The position numbers and the translations under genes were made by a program. Source: Ashinkailepas kermadecensis (taxonomy: Eukaryota > Arthropoda > Thecostraca > Neolepadidae). Taken from it: a stretch of 64,000 nucleotides of DNA. Shown piece by piece: positions 14,701 through 27,083 of the stretch. The stretch covers positions 124,001 through 188,000 of the forward strand of contig JAOTOM010003995.1 in NCBI GenBank assembly GCA_034440615.1. The letters are read 5' to 3'. A model generated the notes under the pieces. It saw only the letters and a program-made list of their open reading frames with translations, did not search any database and had not been told where the DNA came from. Positions within the stretch are counted from its first letter, which is position 1. Each line of letters starts with the position of its first letter.

Positions 14701-15350
14701 ATGCAAGGGTCCCCTTTGCGGTTTGCCCCCCCCCCCCCACATCAGCCAAGCGGCCCTCCATACCAGCTCTCGGCCCTCTCTGAGGACCCGGGGTCCTCTC
14801 CGTCGGCGCAGGAGCCCTCCTTAGTGATCCAAGGCCTCCTCTGTCAGCCCAGAGACCCTCTTGCAACAGTTTGGACCCCCTCCATCAGGCCAGGAACCCT
14901 TGTGTGGCTTGGGACAATCCGTCGGCCCAGGGGCCCTTTATGGCAGCCGGAGGTCTCCTCCGGCAACTAGGGCACCCCTCTGTCATCTCAGGGGCCCTCT
15001 TTGACGACCCAGGTCTTTTAGCAAGCCGGAGGCCCCTTTTCAAACGCTTGGACCTTGTCCATCAGGCCAGGGGCCCTTTCTTCGGCTTGGGCTTCGGCGA
15101 CAGTTCAGGGGCCCTTCATATTAGCTCGGGTCCTCTCCGTCAGCCCGGGGGCCCTTCCAACTATCCGGGGCCCCTTCCGTCGATCTAGAAGCGCTATATG
15201 TTAACACAACCGAGGACTCTCAACATCTTCCTGATAGCCATCTTCGTTGACTTGGGACCCTCCTCATCGGCCCGGGGCCCTTTCCGTCAGCCCGGGCCCC
15301 TTTCTTCGGTCCAGGGGCCCTTCACGTCGGCTCAGGGGGCCCTTACGGCC
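14701..15350. repeat. Highly degenerate about 30-bp GGGGCCCTT-containing array
   Basis: The word ggggccct (or gggccc) recurs roughly every 30 bp, often followed by ttccgtcagccc. Intervening bases differ strongly, so this is an old array. A 13-base C tract lies at 14726-14738. Confidence 0.7.
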
Positions 15351-15424
15351 CCTGCACCAACGCTGTCCCCTTCGCCCCCTTGTCTCCGCCACTGTCCAGA
15401 GGTGCGCCCAAGGAGAGGGCGTCG

Positions 15425-15437
15425 CCCACTCTCTTGG
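15425..15437. repeat. Target-site duplication, left copy (SINE A)
   Basis: cccactctcttgg is identical to 15611-15623 and abuts the (ccaa)n tail of the minus-strand SINE. Confidence 0.8.
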
Positions 15438-15610
15438 TTGGTTGGTTGGTTATTGGTTTTACGACACGTCGACCGTTCAGTCATATAGCGTCGCCAATCT
15501 CTCACGCCGATTGGTCGCGGGCGAAGAGTAGCGACAGGTGAGGTTCGAACCCACAATATTTCGATTGCGAGACGAGCATCTTACCCCTAGACCACTCGTG
15601 CCCCCCCCCC
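15438..15610 (-). mobile_element. tRNA-derived SINE, copy A (core family 1)
   Basis: Read on the minus strand the element has a tRNA-like head (A-box region gtggtctaggggtaagatgc, B box gggttcgaacc at about 15541-15553), a core with cgcgaccaatcggc and ggcgacgctatatgac, and a tail of aacc repeats. It is flanked by a perfect 13-bp duplication. The core matches copies B and C. The 5' end on the minus strand begins in a G run (13 C on the plus strand). It is too diverged from a tRNA to be a working tRNA gene. RNA polymerase III transcription of the source element is inferred from the boxes. The family name is not known to me. Confidence 0.85.
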
Positions 15611-15623
15611 CCCACTCTCTTGG
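15611..15623. repeat. Target-site duplication, right copy (SINE A)
   Basis: Identical 13 bp to 15425-15437. Its first three C merge with the preceding C tract, so the exact left edge is ambiguous by a few bases. Confidence 0.8.
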
Positions 15624-16529
15624 CGAACACAACAATTTGTTTAGTGTTCGCCACACAACGCTGGCGAAGCGCATCGCTCACCGCCAGGCATGCGCGAGCG
15701 GAATGTTGTGACGTTCGGAGACTGGCATCGTATCCGAGCGAGACACTCAGACGGAAACCGCTTTGAACGGACCCAACCATACCAATTTAAATGCCAGTCC
15801 ATAAGTCTGAGGCCAATTTTCTTCCAAGTTTGTGTGGCAGCCACAGAGTTGACATGGTCGGGCAAACTCATAACATATTAAATGAGTATTGCACCGATGT
15901 TACCAGGGGCGCACACAAATGTACTGACGATATAGGTCGATATATGTCGACGGATGAAGTCATAGTTAAGTAAATTTCGACTGAGATATCGGACATTTAA
16001 TATAGCTATCTCAATTACTTGATTACCGTTACACTTCCTTCCAGTGAAGGGTGATGCTTATCTCGTGCTTCACATTCAGTAGTTACTTTTACAAGAAGTC
16101 CAGATCCAGCTTCTATCTCAGACGTCGATACCAAGCGGCCTAAGGGTCTTACCGAGAGTCGGGTGGGGAGAGGTGACGGGGAGGATGGAGCCACCTCCTC
16201 GGACAACTTAGGGGTCACATCTCTGGCTCATGAAATGATACTCTACGCACGGCTGGTATCTCATCACATGACACTACGATCGCTCTTCAGATTCGCGACA
16301 TCCCGAATCGGCTCCCGCTGAAGTGGCAGAAGTGGCCTTCGCACCACGCACAGTGCTTCCTGAACATATTTTATGGAGCGAGCTGATGACATTCTCAGTG
16401 ATCGCTCGGGATGCTCCGAACGACGGCAGGATCCTTCCTGGACGGCACTGGCTGATTTAGTATGGCCCCCATCGAGAGCACCCCTCCCCCACAAACCGCA
16501 GCATGGACCTGGACAGTCCGTACCAAAAT
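15624..16529. other. Spacer
   Basis: A 10-bp inverted repeat tggcgaacac / gtgttcgcca (15621-15630 and 15644-15653) overlaps the edge of the SINE duplication. No gene recognised in the rest. Confidence 0.45.
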
Positions 16530-16542
16530 TAATACGAGATTG

Positions 16543-16672
16543 GATTGGATTGGATCTGATTGTGGCCTTACGACGCGCTCAGCAGCTGAGGCCATATGGC
16601 GTCGCCTGCCTCTCACCCTGGCAAGAAGGGCGGGCATCGCCGGGAATCGAATCCCGTACCTCTGGCGTGCCA
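16543..16672 (-). mobile_element. tRNA-derived SINE, copy C, 5'-truncated (core family 1)
   Basis: Minus strand: B box gggattcgattcc (about 16642-16655), core gaggcaggcgacgccatatg (about 16593-16612) matching copies A and B at gcgacg.catat, then cgtcgtaagg and a tail of ccaat repeats. It is flanked by taatacgag(a/g)ttg at 16530-16542 and 16673-16685 (12 of 13 identical). At 130 bp against 173-174 bp for A and B it lacks the A box, as expected for incomplete reverse transcription. Confidence 0.78.
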
Positions 16673-16685
16673 TAATACGAGGTTG

Positions 16686-19298
16686 AGAATAGTTGATCAT
16701 CGACCCGCCGATGATCACGAGGGGCAGCCCAGAACAGCACGTGTCCTGGACTACTCGTTTGCACTTGGCGTTGACCATATGCGGTTCGCACAAACGCAGC
16801 TGGTAGCCTATGCGCATAGTCACAGGGAGCCGCAGTTCTGCTGTTCGTGCGACTGAAGCTGTATCTTTTCACTTTCAGGTAGTGCATAACCACTCGGACT
16901 ATTACGTGCAATCCAGATTATCGATGCAACAATATATTCAGGTGTCTGGACGATTTAATATCCGACAGAGATAGTTCAATAGAGAGTTCAGAGATCGGAG
17001 AGATAGCTCATCAAATAGGTGACGGTGGGCTGACTTTAGGGTGAGCTTTGGGCCAAGCCCAGCGGCTTCAATGCACCAATTCAACCGAATTGCATGCGGC
17101 CGAGCAGCGTAATTTTGTGGAAGCTGTACATGAACCAGCCAAGTCTTGCATGTCATCCTTCGCTTCACATAATTGGACAGGTGGGTTAACAAACAACGTT
17201 GCTCCCATAATACTCGGTCGTGGTCGGAACTCGTGCAGGTTATACCTATGCAATTTGTACACGACGCCGGATATCTGGACGCCGGATATCGGGCGTCGAA
17301 GTTTCGGCTCGGATCGACGGATTCCGACCCGAGCCAAACAACGCTGCTCTGTGGGCCGCCTTCAGCTGCCGTAATCAAAGCCAGCCGTCTGCGGCCATCC
17401 AGCGCAGACATCAAAGCCGAACTTCTGCACGTGATCCGCCAGAGCGCAGCCTTCAGATGAAACGAACCGCTGGGGATGGAGCGCAGCGAAAATGGCCCGG
17501 GTCTGGAACAGTTTCCAAGTCCATTTGATCGGGTGCACAACCAAATAGGTACATTGGCTAAGGATGGATGGTTGGCCGGGGTTGGCCGGGGTTGAACCGG
17601 GGTTGGCAAAAAAAATAAGTCAAACACTAGTTTTAACCACTGGCATGACACAGACTGGTCTTAGCCCGTTAAGATCTGCGTAAGCTGGCCATATTTTCGA
17701 AATGTCATTTGCGATGTAAAATGTATCCAGTTCTGATACGACCTTTAACAGAAACCAAAAAGGGGACGGCAAAATAGTCATGCCATACATTGCAGAACAG
17801 TTTAACACCATGGTCATACAGTCACAAGTGCCAGTGTAGTTTGCCAAATTTCCGGGTAGTTATTTTTTAAAAGTTTGTTTTTGTGCTATCGCCATAAGCC
17901 CAGCGTATACTTTCTGAAATATGATTGGTGCTGAAGTAAACCAAGGTAGAACTCAAACACCACCTGTTGACAATAAATTACCACACATGTCCACCAATCA
18001 GCTGGTAATAAAATATATAGATATATGAGTCACGTGCGCACAAACCTAGTGACATTTGTAATGCCAGTGTGGGTACGTATTGAATATAAGTTAATCATTG
18101 GGGAACAACAAACAATACATACCTATTAACTTGGCACACGCATGGATATCTTGGACGAGGCTTTCTGGCACATTGCCAGCAACCGCCAGAATTGATTTAT
18201 TTTCAAGTTGGCAAATATACCCCTACCACATAAATGAACATTCGGCTCCAATATGTTCTAGTCAACACAGATACATCGGATCAACATGTAGCAGAAAACA
18301 CATCTGACGTTGATACATATAGTAGGTGGCCACTACGAAATGAGATAAAATGTGTTCTCGTCTCCGAATATCTCCGGAGCTGTGCGCACTGTTCCTATGA
18401 ACACTTGCATCTGATTTCGACCTCAGTGTGTCATCAACTTTATGCAAGAAATACGTCGGGGGTCGGTCTCGGCCATGCCATACACTGGCAACTTTAGAAG
18501 GATGATAACATATATTGCATATTTTCAACTTTTTCCGCAATTGCAACAATTTCCTCTCAAAATCAGTCAAGACAAAAAGTATTGTCGTCATGAGATTGAA
18601 CATTCCTTCTTTCTTTTTTCACAGAAAATCACGGGTTTTGGCTTAACATGGCACAATTATTTCAAATATGAACTTTCGTAGCTTACGGGTAATTGGCGAG
18701 TGGACCAACGGACAGACCTAACCCAGTGATCTCCGCCAAACTATGTTGGGTTATTTCTATCTGATGAATCTCAGCTATCAAATGAAGAAGAATGGTCAGG
18801 ATTTTCAATTCAGCATTCGTTTTCACCCCAGAATAAACTAAACGAAGGTACTAACGTCGACGTCCTTTGAAACGCCGTTAAATGTCTTTCGTTCGGTCAA
18901 CAAGTTTTGGCCAAAATGCATAATTTTAATCACCGACATGATTACCTTGACCTGATTACCATGCGAAGCATTACTGTGATTGCAAAACATCAAAGAATAC
19001 GCTGGCAACATTTGTAAATCATCATATATTGTTGGCTACAGCTTAAAATTCAACTTTAATATTTGGACTCTGTCAAAACTCGACCTTTCACCTGACCTGC
19101 ATGGTCGACTAAGTATGAGCCAAACGGTAAAAATTGGACATTGACAGCGATAAATCCTGACAAATAGCACGGTTGATTTGCTTCGTTCCTACAGCACGCT
19201 ACGCTTGAAATCGCTAGAGTGAGGGCAGGGTTGCAGCAACCTCCTCCAATAGGGAAGAGGCACAATGCCGTGTACGGGCTAGGGCCGCGTGCACGGTT
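16686..19298. other. Unique spacer, about 2.6 kb
   Basis: Small local repeats only: acgccggatatc twice near 17267-17290, and ggggttgg/ccgg words at about 17570-17606. A 75-codon minus-strand frame at 17620-17847 and a 113-codon one at 18262-18603 have no recognisable domain. No gene called. Confidence 0.45.
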
Positions 19299-19312
19299 CC
19301 ACGTGCCTGCGG
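19299..19312. repeat. Target-site duplication, left copy (SINE B)
   Basis: ccacgtgcctgcgg, 13 of 14 identical to 19487-19500. It is also one unit-like piece of the adjacent 22-bp array. Confidence 0.72.
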
Positions 19313-19486
19313 TGGTGCTTGGGTTCTTTTGCGACGCATCCAACTGCTGTGTCATATAGCGTCGCCAACCTCTCGCGCCGGTCGGTCGCGGGTGGACGCG
19401 GTATCCCTGGCCGGTTTTAAGATTCGCACCCAAGATCCTTCGATCAAGAATCCAACTCCCAACCGACTGAGCTACTGTGGCCCCCG
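19313..19486 (-). mobile_element. tRNA-derived SINE, copy B (core family 1)
   Basis: Minus strand: tRNA-like head with A-box region cagtagctcagtcggttgg (about 19460-19480) and a B-box-like gggtgcgaatctt (about 19421-19434), then a core nearly identical to copy A over about 40 bp (cgcgaccgaccggcgcgaga and ggcgacgctatatgac), then a degenerate ccaa-type tail. Length 174 bp, against 173 for A. The duplication of the target shows it inserted at the edge of the 22-bp minisatellite. The head sequence differs clearly from that of A. Confidence 0.83.
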
Positions 19487-19710
19487 CCACGTGCCTGTGG
19501 ATCTGGTGGCCAGTGCCTGTGGATCGGGTGGCAGGTGCCTGTGGGTAGGGTGGTACGTGCCTGTGGATCTGGTGGCAAGCGCCTGTGGATCGGGTGGCAG
19601 GTGCCTGTGGATCGGGTGGTGCGTGCCTGTGGGTCGGGTGGTACGTGCCTGTGGATCGAATGGCACGTGCCTGTGGTTCGGGTGGCACTTGCCTGCGGAT
19701 TGGGTTTCTA
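19487..19710. repeat. 22-bp minisatellite, about 10 copies
   Basis: Units hold gtgcctgtggatcgggtgg with cag, tac or cac endings. SINE B interrupts it at the left, with one unit-like remnant on the far side. Confidence 0.92.
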
Positions 19711-19744
19711 CGTGGGATAGCTGTTCATGAGTGTTCGAAGCCAG

Positions 19745-19903
19745 TTTCAAACCACATGGCGAAGCTATTCACGGCCCTTCAATGCAGGCCTGAACTACAT
19801 AGTGAAGGCATTTACGGTCTTTCAATGCAAGCTCCGAAATACATAGGGAAGCCACTATCGGCCCTTCAATACAGGTCCCGAACTACATTGTGAAGGCATG
19901 CAG
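19745..19903. repeat. 43-bp repeat, about 3.5 copies
   Basis: cggcccttcaatgcagg followed by gaactacatagtgaaggc recurs with substitutions. Confidence 0.8.
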
Positions 19904-20689
19904 GATTCTACGGTGTGAGACGAGAACTACTCATTCGGCGTCGTATGGTGCAAGATCAGGTGAAAGTGAAACCGTCTATGGTGGTGGTCTAGGATAGTGA
20001 AACTGTGTGGAGCCCTGTGCTGCGTGAATCGTACCTCAAGGATGAATTCTTCTTAGTTTGGGGGTATGAGCGTGCTGTGAAGTACCACGTGTTGCCAGGG
20101 GGCGGTGTCTTGATCTAATTCCAAACCACATGAGATGGGTTTACGTGTAGCGAAATGAAAACGGTTGGGTTAATTTGAATACGTCACTCATTTAATATCA
20201 GAAGTGGCTAGCGTAAACACCGTGCGAGTGTTCTCCAAACGATGATGCTGCAGATGCAATGTACATGCTGATGATGCTGCAGATGCCAATGATGGCATTT
20301 TAAACAAGCGTGCGCAAAACAGGACATCGTGCTTACGACATCTGGAGGTACCGCGAAAGCACAACAAAAATGCTGAGGCTCATAAGCAGCAAATGAGGAA
20401 ATACTCCAACACATTGTGTCCAGTATGCGCAAGTAGTGGTGAGGTCCGCAACATTGCGTTGCGGTAGGATTTGGATGCCGTTGCTGTATGCTTTCAGCCG
20501 AGTATCGTAAATATGCGGCTCATCCGCAGACACACAACAGCATCCGTGCCTTTGTGCAGGTTTTTGTCTCAGGTATGTACCACTATCTCTGGATGAGTTG
20601 CCTTGGGAATGGGACCGTGCTCATTTGAAGCTCCGACCCACGGTCCGGTACGGCGACTTGTTTTTGTCGCCAGTGAAAAAGTCGCAACT
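19904..20689. other. Unique spacer
   Basis: A short duplication of gatgatgctgcagatgc lies at about 20242-20290. No gene recognised. Confidence 0.5.
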
Positions 20690-20884
20690 CGTGCGACAAC
20701 AAACCGCAACCCATGCAACGACAAACCGCAACCCATGCGACGACAAACCGCAACCCATGCGACGACAAACCGCAACCCATGCGACGACAAACCGCAACCC
20801 ATGCGACGACAAACCGCAACCCATGCGACGACAAACCGCAACCCATGCGACGACAAACCGCAACCCATGCGACGACAAACCGCG
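20690..20884. repeat. 22-bp minisatellite, about 9 copies, near perfect
   Basis: gcgacgacaaaccgcaaccc recurs with almost no variation, so it is young. Frames on both strands are periodic and uninformative. Confidence 0.95.
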
Positions 20885-21936
20885 CGGCTCGGCCGTTCAG
20901 GTTGCCGTGATGCCCAATCCGGGCTGCACGTTCTTCCACTGCATGCGAGACAGCTCAGGCGTAGTTGATTTTTTTTTGCACAGAGACGTTTACTTTTTTC
21001 CACGGATATTTGTCATTTTCACATCGGCACTGCCTTGCGAATGCGAATCGCTGCCGCTTGCCTTGGTTCGTAATCTCAGGACGAGCTCAGTGGAAGCAAT
21101 TTGAAAAGATGATTATGTGAAAAGGCTTTCAGCATTGCACATTTCCACCGACGGCGCAAGGCTTGCCTCTGAACAATAAACCCATTAATCTGTGATTCAC
21201 GACCATTAACATGAGTTTGGCGTCATCAATCGTTGACGTGACGACATCGTCGGACATTTTATGAATTTAGTCTGGTGAATAATGTATGACGTCGCACCGA
21301 ATTATTCTACAAAAACGTTTCAAATATAAACTCAGACATCTGATCATATAACGTTGATCAAGGAAGGAAAGTGGATATTATATCTTCGCAAACAAATACA
21401 TCTTGGTCACTATTGATAAGTTGCTGGACACAGATCTTGACCGAGATTTCGGCATGAACGTTTTTATCTACTGAAAGAAGACACTATAGCCACACGCCGA
21501 AGATGTGCTGGATCATGATTATGTAAAATACGATGATTGATGACCACGTACTAACTTGCTACTGAAATCAATACTGAATCATTCATCACTACCATCTGCA
21601 AGTGTTACGATGAACGGATCGAAATTGTCCAGCTGTTACGGTCACAGCCTTTACGGTCACAGCGACAGTCCGACATACAACTGGCCTCTGCTATTTCGGC
21701 CGCTGTTTGATCTTGAACTTCCCGTCAGTCACACCAGCTTTTGCCACATTCGCTGTTCGATGGGTTCCCATTACACGTTCATCGCGTATCTTGTTTTCAT
21801 TTGATTCCCAGCATGCCAGCCTCAATCACAGAATCACTCCCTGTGTGCGTCAAGCATTGCAACAATACACATGGCGATGCAGCCCACTGTCACAGCACCT
21901 TCCCTAGGACCCTCTCCGTATTGATAAATAACTTAT
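20885..21936. other. Unique spacer
   Basis: A 9-T tract near 20969. Otherwise no repeats, RNA genes or coding features recognised. Confidence 0.5.
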
Positions 21937-22247
21937 GACACCAATTACGATGATATTCCCGATGACACCCATCGCGATGATATCCCCGATGACGCCAATT
22001 ACGATGATATGCCCGACGACACCAATCACGATGATATTCCGGACGACACCAATCACGATGATATTCGCGATGATCCAAATCGCGATGATATCCCCGATGA
22101 CACCCATCACGATGATATCCCCGATGACACCCACCCTCACGTATTCCGCCCCTCACGATGAATCCCGACCACCCAACCAGCATGCGTCCCATGGACCATC
22201 ACGATGACATCCCCGATGACACCCATCGATGATATCCCCGATTACAC
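21937..22247. repeat. 27-bp minisatellite, split into two blocks
   Basis: Units hold gatgatatccccgatgac with caccaatcac or cacccatcac. About eight copies lie at 21937-22140 and two more at 22196-22247, with about 55 bp of non-repeat sequence between. The 27-bp unit keeps frame and gives a 9-residue Thr-Pro-Ile-Thr-Met-Ile-type peptide repeat; nothing supports translation. Confidence 0.9.
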
Positions 22248-23093
22248 ACGCTCACCAACCAGCCTCAGGGATCGTCTGCTTAAAAATCTGCATCGACGTC
22301 CAGCATTCGTACGTATTTCGGGATTTATACATCACCTGACATGTGGACGCTTTGTAGACGGGTGGCACAAACGGCCACGTGGCTTAGGCTTCTGTTAAGG
22401 GGATAGAGGATCAATATTGCGTTTTCTTTGTGTGCTAAATTAAGGTAGTAAGGTTAAATGACCCTATATAAATATTCTTATACTGGTTAAATCTAGGCCT
22501 TTGACTTATGGTTTTAGCTGGAGCAAACAAGCTGCAAGAGGCCAGTTAGATTCTGGTGTTCAAACTATTGTAATTGTGGAGGTTATCTACCCTATATTTG
22601 GATTATATTAGTATTTATTATGAAGAGTGATATTTATCTGGAGTAGGGCTGTACCACAGCCAAACAGTTTCCATAAAGGTACCAAATGTACTGCGCACGT
22701 CAATGCTACGAGTTACGTATTGAATAGTCGAGTTCGTAGCTGCTAAGTGTATTGGCTCAACAGGATATCTGCTAAGGGCTCAACAGGATAACTGCACGCT
22801 CAGATTTGCTTAGCTTAGTTTCTGTAAGCGGAGGAAAAGTTTGTTGTTTATTTTGTGAGAGTGTAACGAGATCAAGTGTTTAATAACTGTGCGTTGATGT
22901 TGAAGAGTTTCCATCAGATAGCTGGTAATTTTTATATCTTTGGTTTTCTATATCTTTGGTTTTCTAAATTGCAGAAGTGGTCTAGGTTTAGTGTCTGTAA
23001 GTAGGATAGTGTTTTCGTATTTTGTTCGTATGTTTGATTGCATTACCTTGAAGCGCTGCGTTGCGCTCGTCTGTGGCCGATACCGACGGCGTG
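22248..23093. other. Unique AT-rich spacer
   Basis: Two small tandem duplications only: ggctcaacaggata near 22754-22790 and tatctttggttttcta near 22935-22966. Confidence 0.5.
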
Positions 23094-23352
23094 GGGACAG
23101 GGCGTGGTGACGCTGCCGTAGGTACGGTCGTACGTCGGGACAGGGCGTGGTGACGCTGCCGTAGGTACGATCGTACGTCGGGACAGGGCGTGGTGACGCT
23201 GCCGTAGGTACGGTCGTACGTCGGGACAGGGCGTGGTGATGCTGCCGTAGGTACGGTCGTACGTCGGGACAGGGCGTGGTGATGCTGCCGTAGGTACGGT
23301 CGTACGTCGGGACAGGGCGTGGTGACGCTGCCGTAGGTACAGTCGTACGTCT
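23094..23352. repeat. 43-bp minisatellite, about 6 copies, near perfect
   Basis: gacagggcgtggtgacgctg then ccgtaggtacggtcgtacg. Single-site a/g variants only. Confidence 0.95.
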
Positions 23353-26300
23353 GCTATCCGTTCCATTGCCACGGATCAGTGAAATGGTAGCAGTTTATTT
23401 GAGATTCTTTAGCTGTGATGTATGCTTCAGTCCAGCGACAGACCAGTCAGGTGTTCGCAGCTAAGGTTGCCTGAGAGTGTGAGCGGTTCGGATCGCTGGT
23501 TATGAACATGCAGATAATGATCATGGCTTCAGTTCAGGCAGCCTTTCTTCGCACCCCGGCAGATGCGATTCCGTTTTACGCGCGTCTGATGCTGTTGCTG
23601 TCAAACAAATGTGCGAACCTATAAATATTAACGGCCGCCGGTGACTGTTCAAACACCGGCCCTGTTGAGTGGCGTTCCCAATATGTGCGATGAGCCGAAT
23701 CGAGAACCACTTTTCAAATTAACTGGCTGTTTCATCACGGACGTATTTTGCGCTACGGGCGCAGGAACTCCAAAAGGGAAAATCAGAATGTGCTCAATTC
23801 CGTTCTAACATTGTGGTTGATTTCACTTTACTTTGATGTGTGATGAAGAGAGTTGACAAGCGTTAATTTTCACATAATATGGCTTTAATGGTGCACTCCA
23901 TCATGGCATCACCATGGCAGCACCGAAGGTGCCATTTTCGCCACATGTGGTCATATGCTCATAATGACGTGGTTAATTCTTGTCAGCTCTCGGGCAGTGG
24001 AACGATGAATATGTCTCACCAATGAAAGCATAGCTTAATTTGGCAGAATGACTTCAAGGAGGGAGCTTAAATTTTGAGTGCGGCGCGTGCAGTGCAAGCA
24101 TTTAAGTCGTAGTGATAGCACTGGCAGCCAGAAGGAAGCATATATGGTTTAAGATGGGCATTTAATGAACTCTTGTGCTAGTAATTAAATTAAGACTGGG
24201 AAAGGAGCACGAAAAAAACGCTCGAGTTTGTAGCCTCTTGGTTTGTTATATAATCGACCTGAAAACTGTACCACCACTGCGAAGGATTTTCAGCATACAA
24301 AAATCATCTGAAACGAAGAAATGAAATGACGCAAACTGGAATTTGGTCGAAAATGATCGAAGAACGCGAGTCGGTAGACTACTACAATGAAGCACGAACA
24401 AACCCGAACAAACGCTCTACCAATCACCCTAGTCAAAGAAAAAGTTTACGTTTCCTAGCATCACTACCTTTCCTTGATCCCCACTCACGATCCTGGTCCT
24501 TGGTCTCCTGATACCCGTATCCTTGCTGCAGTCTATAGAGCCGGCGCCAATTGGCTGCAGTGACCTGGGCTGCAGCTGCAACTGCAAAGCCCCGACGTCC
24601 CTTGCTCTTCGGCAAACTTGTTTCTTCACATTCATCCTGTGCAATTATGGCCACGAGCTACGCTAATGTACTTGTAAGTAAATACAAATAGGCGTCGCAA
24701 GAAATATCAGCATTGGGATACATGTTTTAAAGGAGTTGCAAGCAATGTAGGGGGAGGGGAGCAATACGGGGACCTGGACATTATGTGGCTCCCTGCACAC
24801 AAATATCAGAACCTGTTGAAAATGTTTTGTCCACAAGCTGAACATTAGAACGTCTAGTCTCATCGTGCGCTACATTAACTAACTGTATAATTCTGCTTTT
24901 GCTCAGTGCTGGTACATACAAAGTGGTCCTTTCCTTTCTCCCATTTCCCCACTCTCGAGGAAAAATGGGACAGAGTAAGGGGCAATACAGGGTAACAACT
25001 AACCAGCACATGTGCTGTAGCGAATAATGCAAGATTGTTCGTTGGTTGGGTACTAACAGTGTTTACTAGATCAGTGTCCTGGAATTCATTTTCGTAGAGT
25101 GGGAGGCAGCAGGCGAAGGCAAAACCCGTGATGACATCGAAGCAAGTTGGCAAGATGACAGGAAAAAGTACAGGAAAAATATAATATTGACAAGTGAACA
25201 CGGTATTTGCTGGCAGAGCTGTGATGGCACAAATGCTAGGAATCTAACATGGCGAAAAAAACAACACTATAGTTGTACGGTGCGAAGTACAGGTAAAACC
25301 TGGTGCCTGGTTTTGCCCCTTCCTTCATACCCCACCATGCCCCAAGCGACAACTTTAGTTAGTTGAACATACCGTGATGTTTGAGCACGACACCAGATAA
25401 AACATTTTGCGACACGGGAGACTAATGGAAAAGCTTGCAGTGTAATATCAGTCTCCGAGTAATAGGTGACTGATAAGAGTCACGAAAAGCCATGAATACT
25501 CACATAACGTCACAACCTGAAAAATAGCATCAATGCGCGCTGGTCGCATTTATAGCCGACTCGGTCGTCTCACTACATCAGAAATGGACGGCAAATGGGA
25601 TAACTATTAATTGTCAGGAGTGGTACCTGGTCACAATGCTATCCAATGAGTAAATGCGAAATCCCACATTCACCGCTATCTCGTTTTGGCCCTGGTTGCC
25701 ATACTCATAGGGATACCCGAGGAGGCGAGACGCGGGGGCGCCGGCCATCCCTCAGTAGGTAGCGCCCCTAGTGGGTAGCGCCACAAAATAAATATACACA
25801 GCCCCACAAATAAAGTGGGAACTATCTGTGTATTTTTTGTTGGGGGGCAGGGGGAGAAAGTGTGCCTTGGAAATATACTACGAGTATCAGGACGTTGAGG
25901 AAACACGTGGAAACTAAAAAGGTAAAATTATCCTGAAAGGCAGATTTTAAAAGTAGGCTTAGAAAGTGGAACTTCACCTAATCTGCACATTTGGTTGCAA
26001 TGGTTGACTCCCATGAACGAATGCCCTGGCAGGATAGTGTGTAGGTACTGTGCAATTTGTTGCATTGTTTTTTTTTAAGTGTTTGATTCTTCTACTCTTT
26101 ACCTGATGCTGGTCAGTATCGAATAATCCATCAATTTTACTCGCGAGAGTGCGTAATAATTTGTTTTGCGTAACAAACAGTATTTGTAGGTTAGTCGGAT
26201 CACCCAGTTTAACACGCGAGCCGGAGGGCATCTCACATAACGCTCACCGGAGCCGGGCGGTGGATTCAGCCCCCCCCCCCCAAAGATCTCGGAAAGTACT

Positions 26301-27083
26301 GAAGCTAGAAGCACAAAATTTGGAGGATAGCTTACAGCTGTTGTGAACTTGCTTCAGTATACATTTCATTACCCTAGGGCAATGCATTCAGGATCAAATG
26401 AGGTCGAATTCGGCCTCCGCACCAGGCCACTACATGTGCCGGTGCGACGTGCCTCTCCACCACACCGACGAACCCTTGGAAGGGTTCGTCGTTCGTCGTT
26501 CAAGGTCATATGTGACCTTGAAGGCTCGGCGGCTGGGCGGTCGGCCGCCAGGCGGTCGGTCGACTTTGCACCTACGCAGTTTCTACATTTCCCAACGGAT
26601 TTTGAAATGTTTTGTTGCATAGGATGTGCTTATCAATTTTTAACAACGTCACGATATTTCATTGCAATATCCCTGACCATTGGTGAGATATCGTCGAAAA
26701 ATATCAGGGATGGGAGGATTCCGCCCCCCCCCCCTTCCGGTGCGCGTGTTAAGAAATGCTGACACTTTAAAATCAGCTTGATGTGGCTTTAGAATAACAT
26801 CGAACAATAATAATGACGAATGATAATAACAATGAAGTGTTACTCTTAACAGCAATACTGTGGTTAGAGTATGGTAGAAACAATGAGTTACATGCCAGTT
26901 TAAGTTGGTATACTTGCAGACATGGTTTCAGCCTGGACATCAAAGTTGATGCTTTCCTAACAAGTTCCCTTGGGCGCGCCTAGGTGTGTGACGGGAATGG
27001 ATGAGTTACCTGATGGGTGAAATTAGTGATATATTTCAGTTATTATATGTGGATTTTTCAAACAGTTTTATATTTCATCTGCA
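23353..27083. other. Unique spacer, about 3.7 kb
   Basis: Longest stretch so far without arrays. C tracts of 12 and 11 bases lie at 26270-26281 and 26724-26734. Near both, ttaacacgcg occurs in opposite orientations (about 26209 and 26746), suggesting two inverted copies of an unnamed interspersed repeat. A 73-codon minus-strand frame at 24433-24654 is Ala/Arg/Lys-rich but unrecognised. Confidence 0.45.

Noticed and set aside
15541..15600. tRNA gene on the minus strand
   Set aside because: A- and B-box-like sequences are present but the cloverleaf does not close well, and a SINE core, tail and target duplication follow. It is the head of a SINE.
24433..24654. Exon-like Ala/Arg/Lys-rich frame on the minus strand
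   Set aside because: No recognisable family and no convincing splice sites seen at its ends.
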